Positions 63,705-64,000 of a stretch of 64,000 nucleotides of DNA are shown one piece after another (the first letter of the stretch is position 1; each line of letters begins with the position of its first letter). Where the stretch lies: the NCBI GenBank assembly GCA_019456225.1, contig VRUI01000019.1, forward strand, positions 1 to 64,000. Direction: 5' to 3'. The DNA is from Planctomycetota bacterium (lineage in GTDB: Bacteria; Planctomycetota; Phycisphaerae; Sedimentisphaerales; Anaerohalosphaeraceae). The notes below the pieces were generated by a model. The model worked only from the letters and a program-made list of their open reading frames with translations. It was not told the DNA's origin and searched no databases. Position numbers and translations under genes: made by a program.

Positions 63705-63932
63705 TCAGGGAGAGAAAGGAAAATAGGGTATTTCAGGGTAAGCGTCAGGAGCCCCATTTATGCCAGTGCCTGTAAAAATCGCAAGCATTATCATCACGCC
63801 TATCAGAACGACCAGAGCAAAAACCGCCCAGAAGAACTCGCTGGAAAGAACATGCCTGATCCACGCGATAGACTCATGAACATCTGGATAATTAAACTCA
63901 TGTGAAATATGTTTTAGTTTTAAAGTTTGCAT
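63705..63932 (-). CDS. Small single-pass membrane protein
   Basis: 75 residues: a soluble N-terminal part (SHEFNYPDVHESIAWIRHVL), one strong hydrophobic helix (about 34-53, FFWAVFALVVLIGVMIMLAI) and a Pro-rich tail (DAYPEIPYFPFSP). No known family. About 240 bp upstream of the M29 gene in the same orientation. Confidence 0.55.
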   Translation of the reverse strand: MQTLKLKHISHEFNYPDVHESIAWIRHVLSSEFFWAVFALVVLIGVMIMLAIFTGTGINGAPDAYPEIPYFPFSP

Positions 63933-64000
63933 CGTAATACCCTTTCACAAAACAACAACCCTCTATTTAAATATATGCTAATTAATTGCGAAAGAGCAAA

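Overview
The window is a chromosomal segment of a planctomycete, most likely an anaerobic Phycisphaerae (Sedimentisphaerales-like) bacterium. Clues are the long minus-strand ribosomal block without rpmD (L30), a C-terminally extended S3, an L22 with an N-terminal helix-turn-helix-like domain, a three-helix SecE, a type III glutamine synthetase, a PadR/HAAS-type gene pair with the 'DxDDDGG' tail often seen in planctomycete proteins, and a FlgM-like small protein. Lineage is inferred from these traits, not from a database search.

Layout. (1) 1-2802: right edge of an integrated phage-like element. Plus-strand structural-type genes face a minus-strand tyrosine recombinase that abuts the 3' end of initiator tRNA-fMet. 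(2) 2935-37472: the translation/transcription block, all on the minus strand and read right to left: tRNA-Thr, tuf, rpmG, tRNA-Trp, secE, nusG, rplK, rplA, rplJ, rplL, rpoB, rpoC, rpsL, rpsG, fusA, then the full S10-spc-alpha series from rpsJ to rplQ. A strong terminator follows rplQ, then a HIT protein. (3) 38008-50838: a nitrogen-assimilation island, also minus strand: amt2-glnB2, amt1-glnB1, glnN (GS type III), gltB-gltD. The two amt genes and glnN each carry a sigma-54-type -24/-12 promoter with related CTAC...GTAG upstream elements 100-150 bp further upstream. gltBD has a sigma-70-type promoter instead. Both PII proteins have Phe in place of the uridylylated Tyr51. (4) 50916-64000: mixed housekeeping and accessory genes: a rubrerythrin-like protein, a PadR regulator with a HAAS-domain membrane protein, a FlgM-like protein behind a sigma-28-like site, spoVG with a zinc-ribbon insert next to ispE, a DedA-family protein, AMMECR1, a lipoprotein metallopeptidase, Maf, a DUF434 protein, an ImmA/IrrE-DUF4411 toxin-antitoxin-like pair, an M29 aminopeptidase and a small membrane protein.

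The most unusual genome-scale signal is a family of intergenic repeats. Between about twenty gene pairs, mostly inside the ribosomal operons, lie degenerate tandem arrays with an exact 7-nt period but a different 'word' at each site (ATTAGCA, TTAGTCG, TAAGTCG, GAATGAA, AAATTAA, TCTAATG and others). They usually start at the upstream gene's stop codon and are often followed by a small G+C hairpin and a shared A+T tail (GGCTATTTAA-like).
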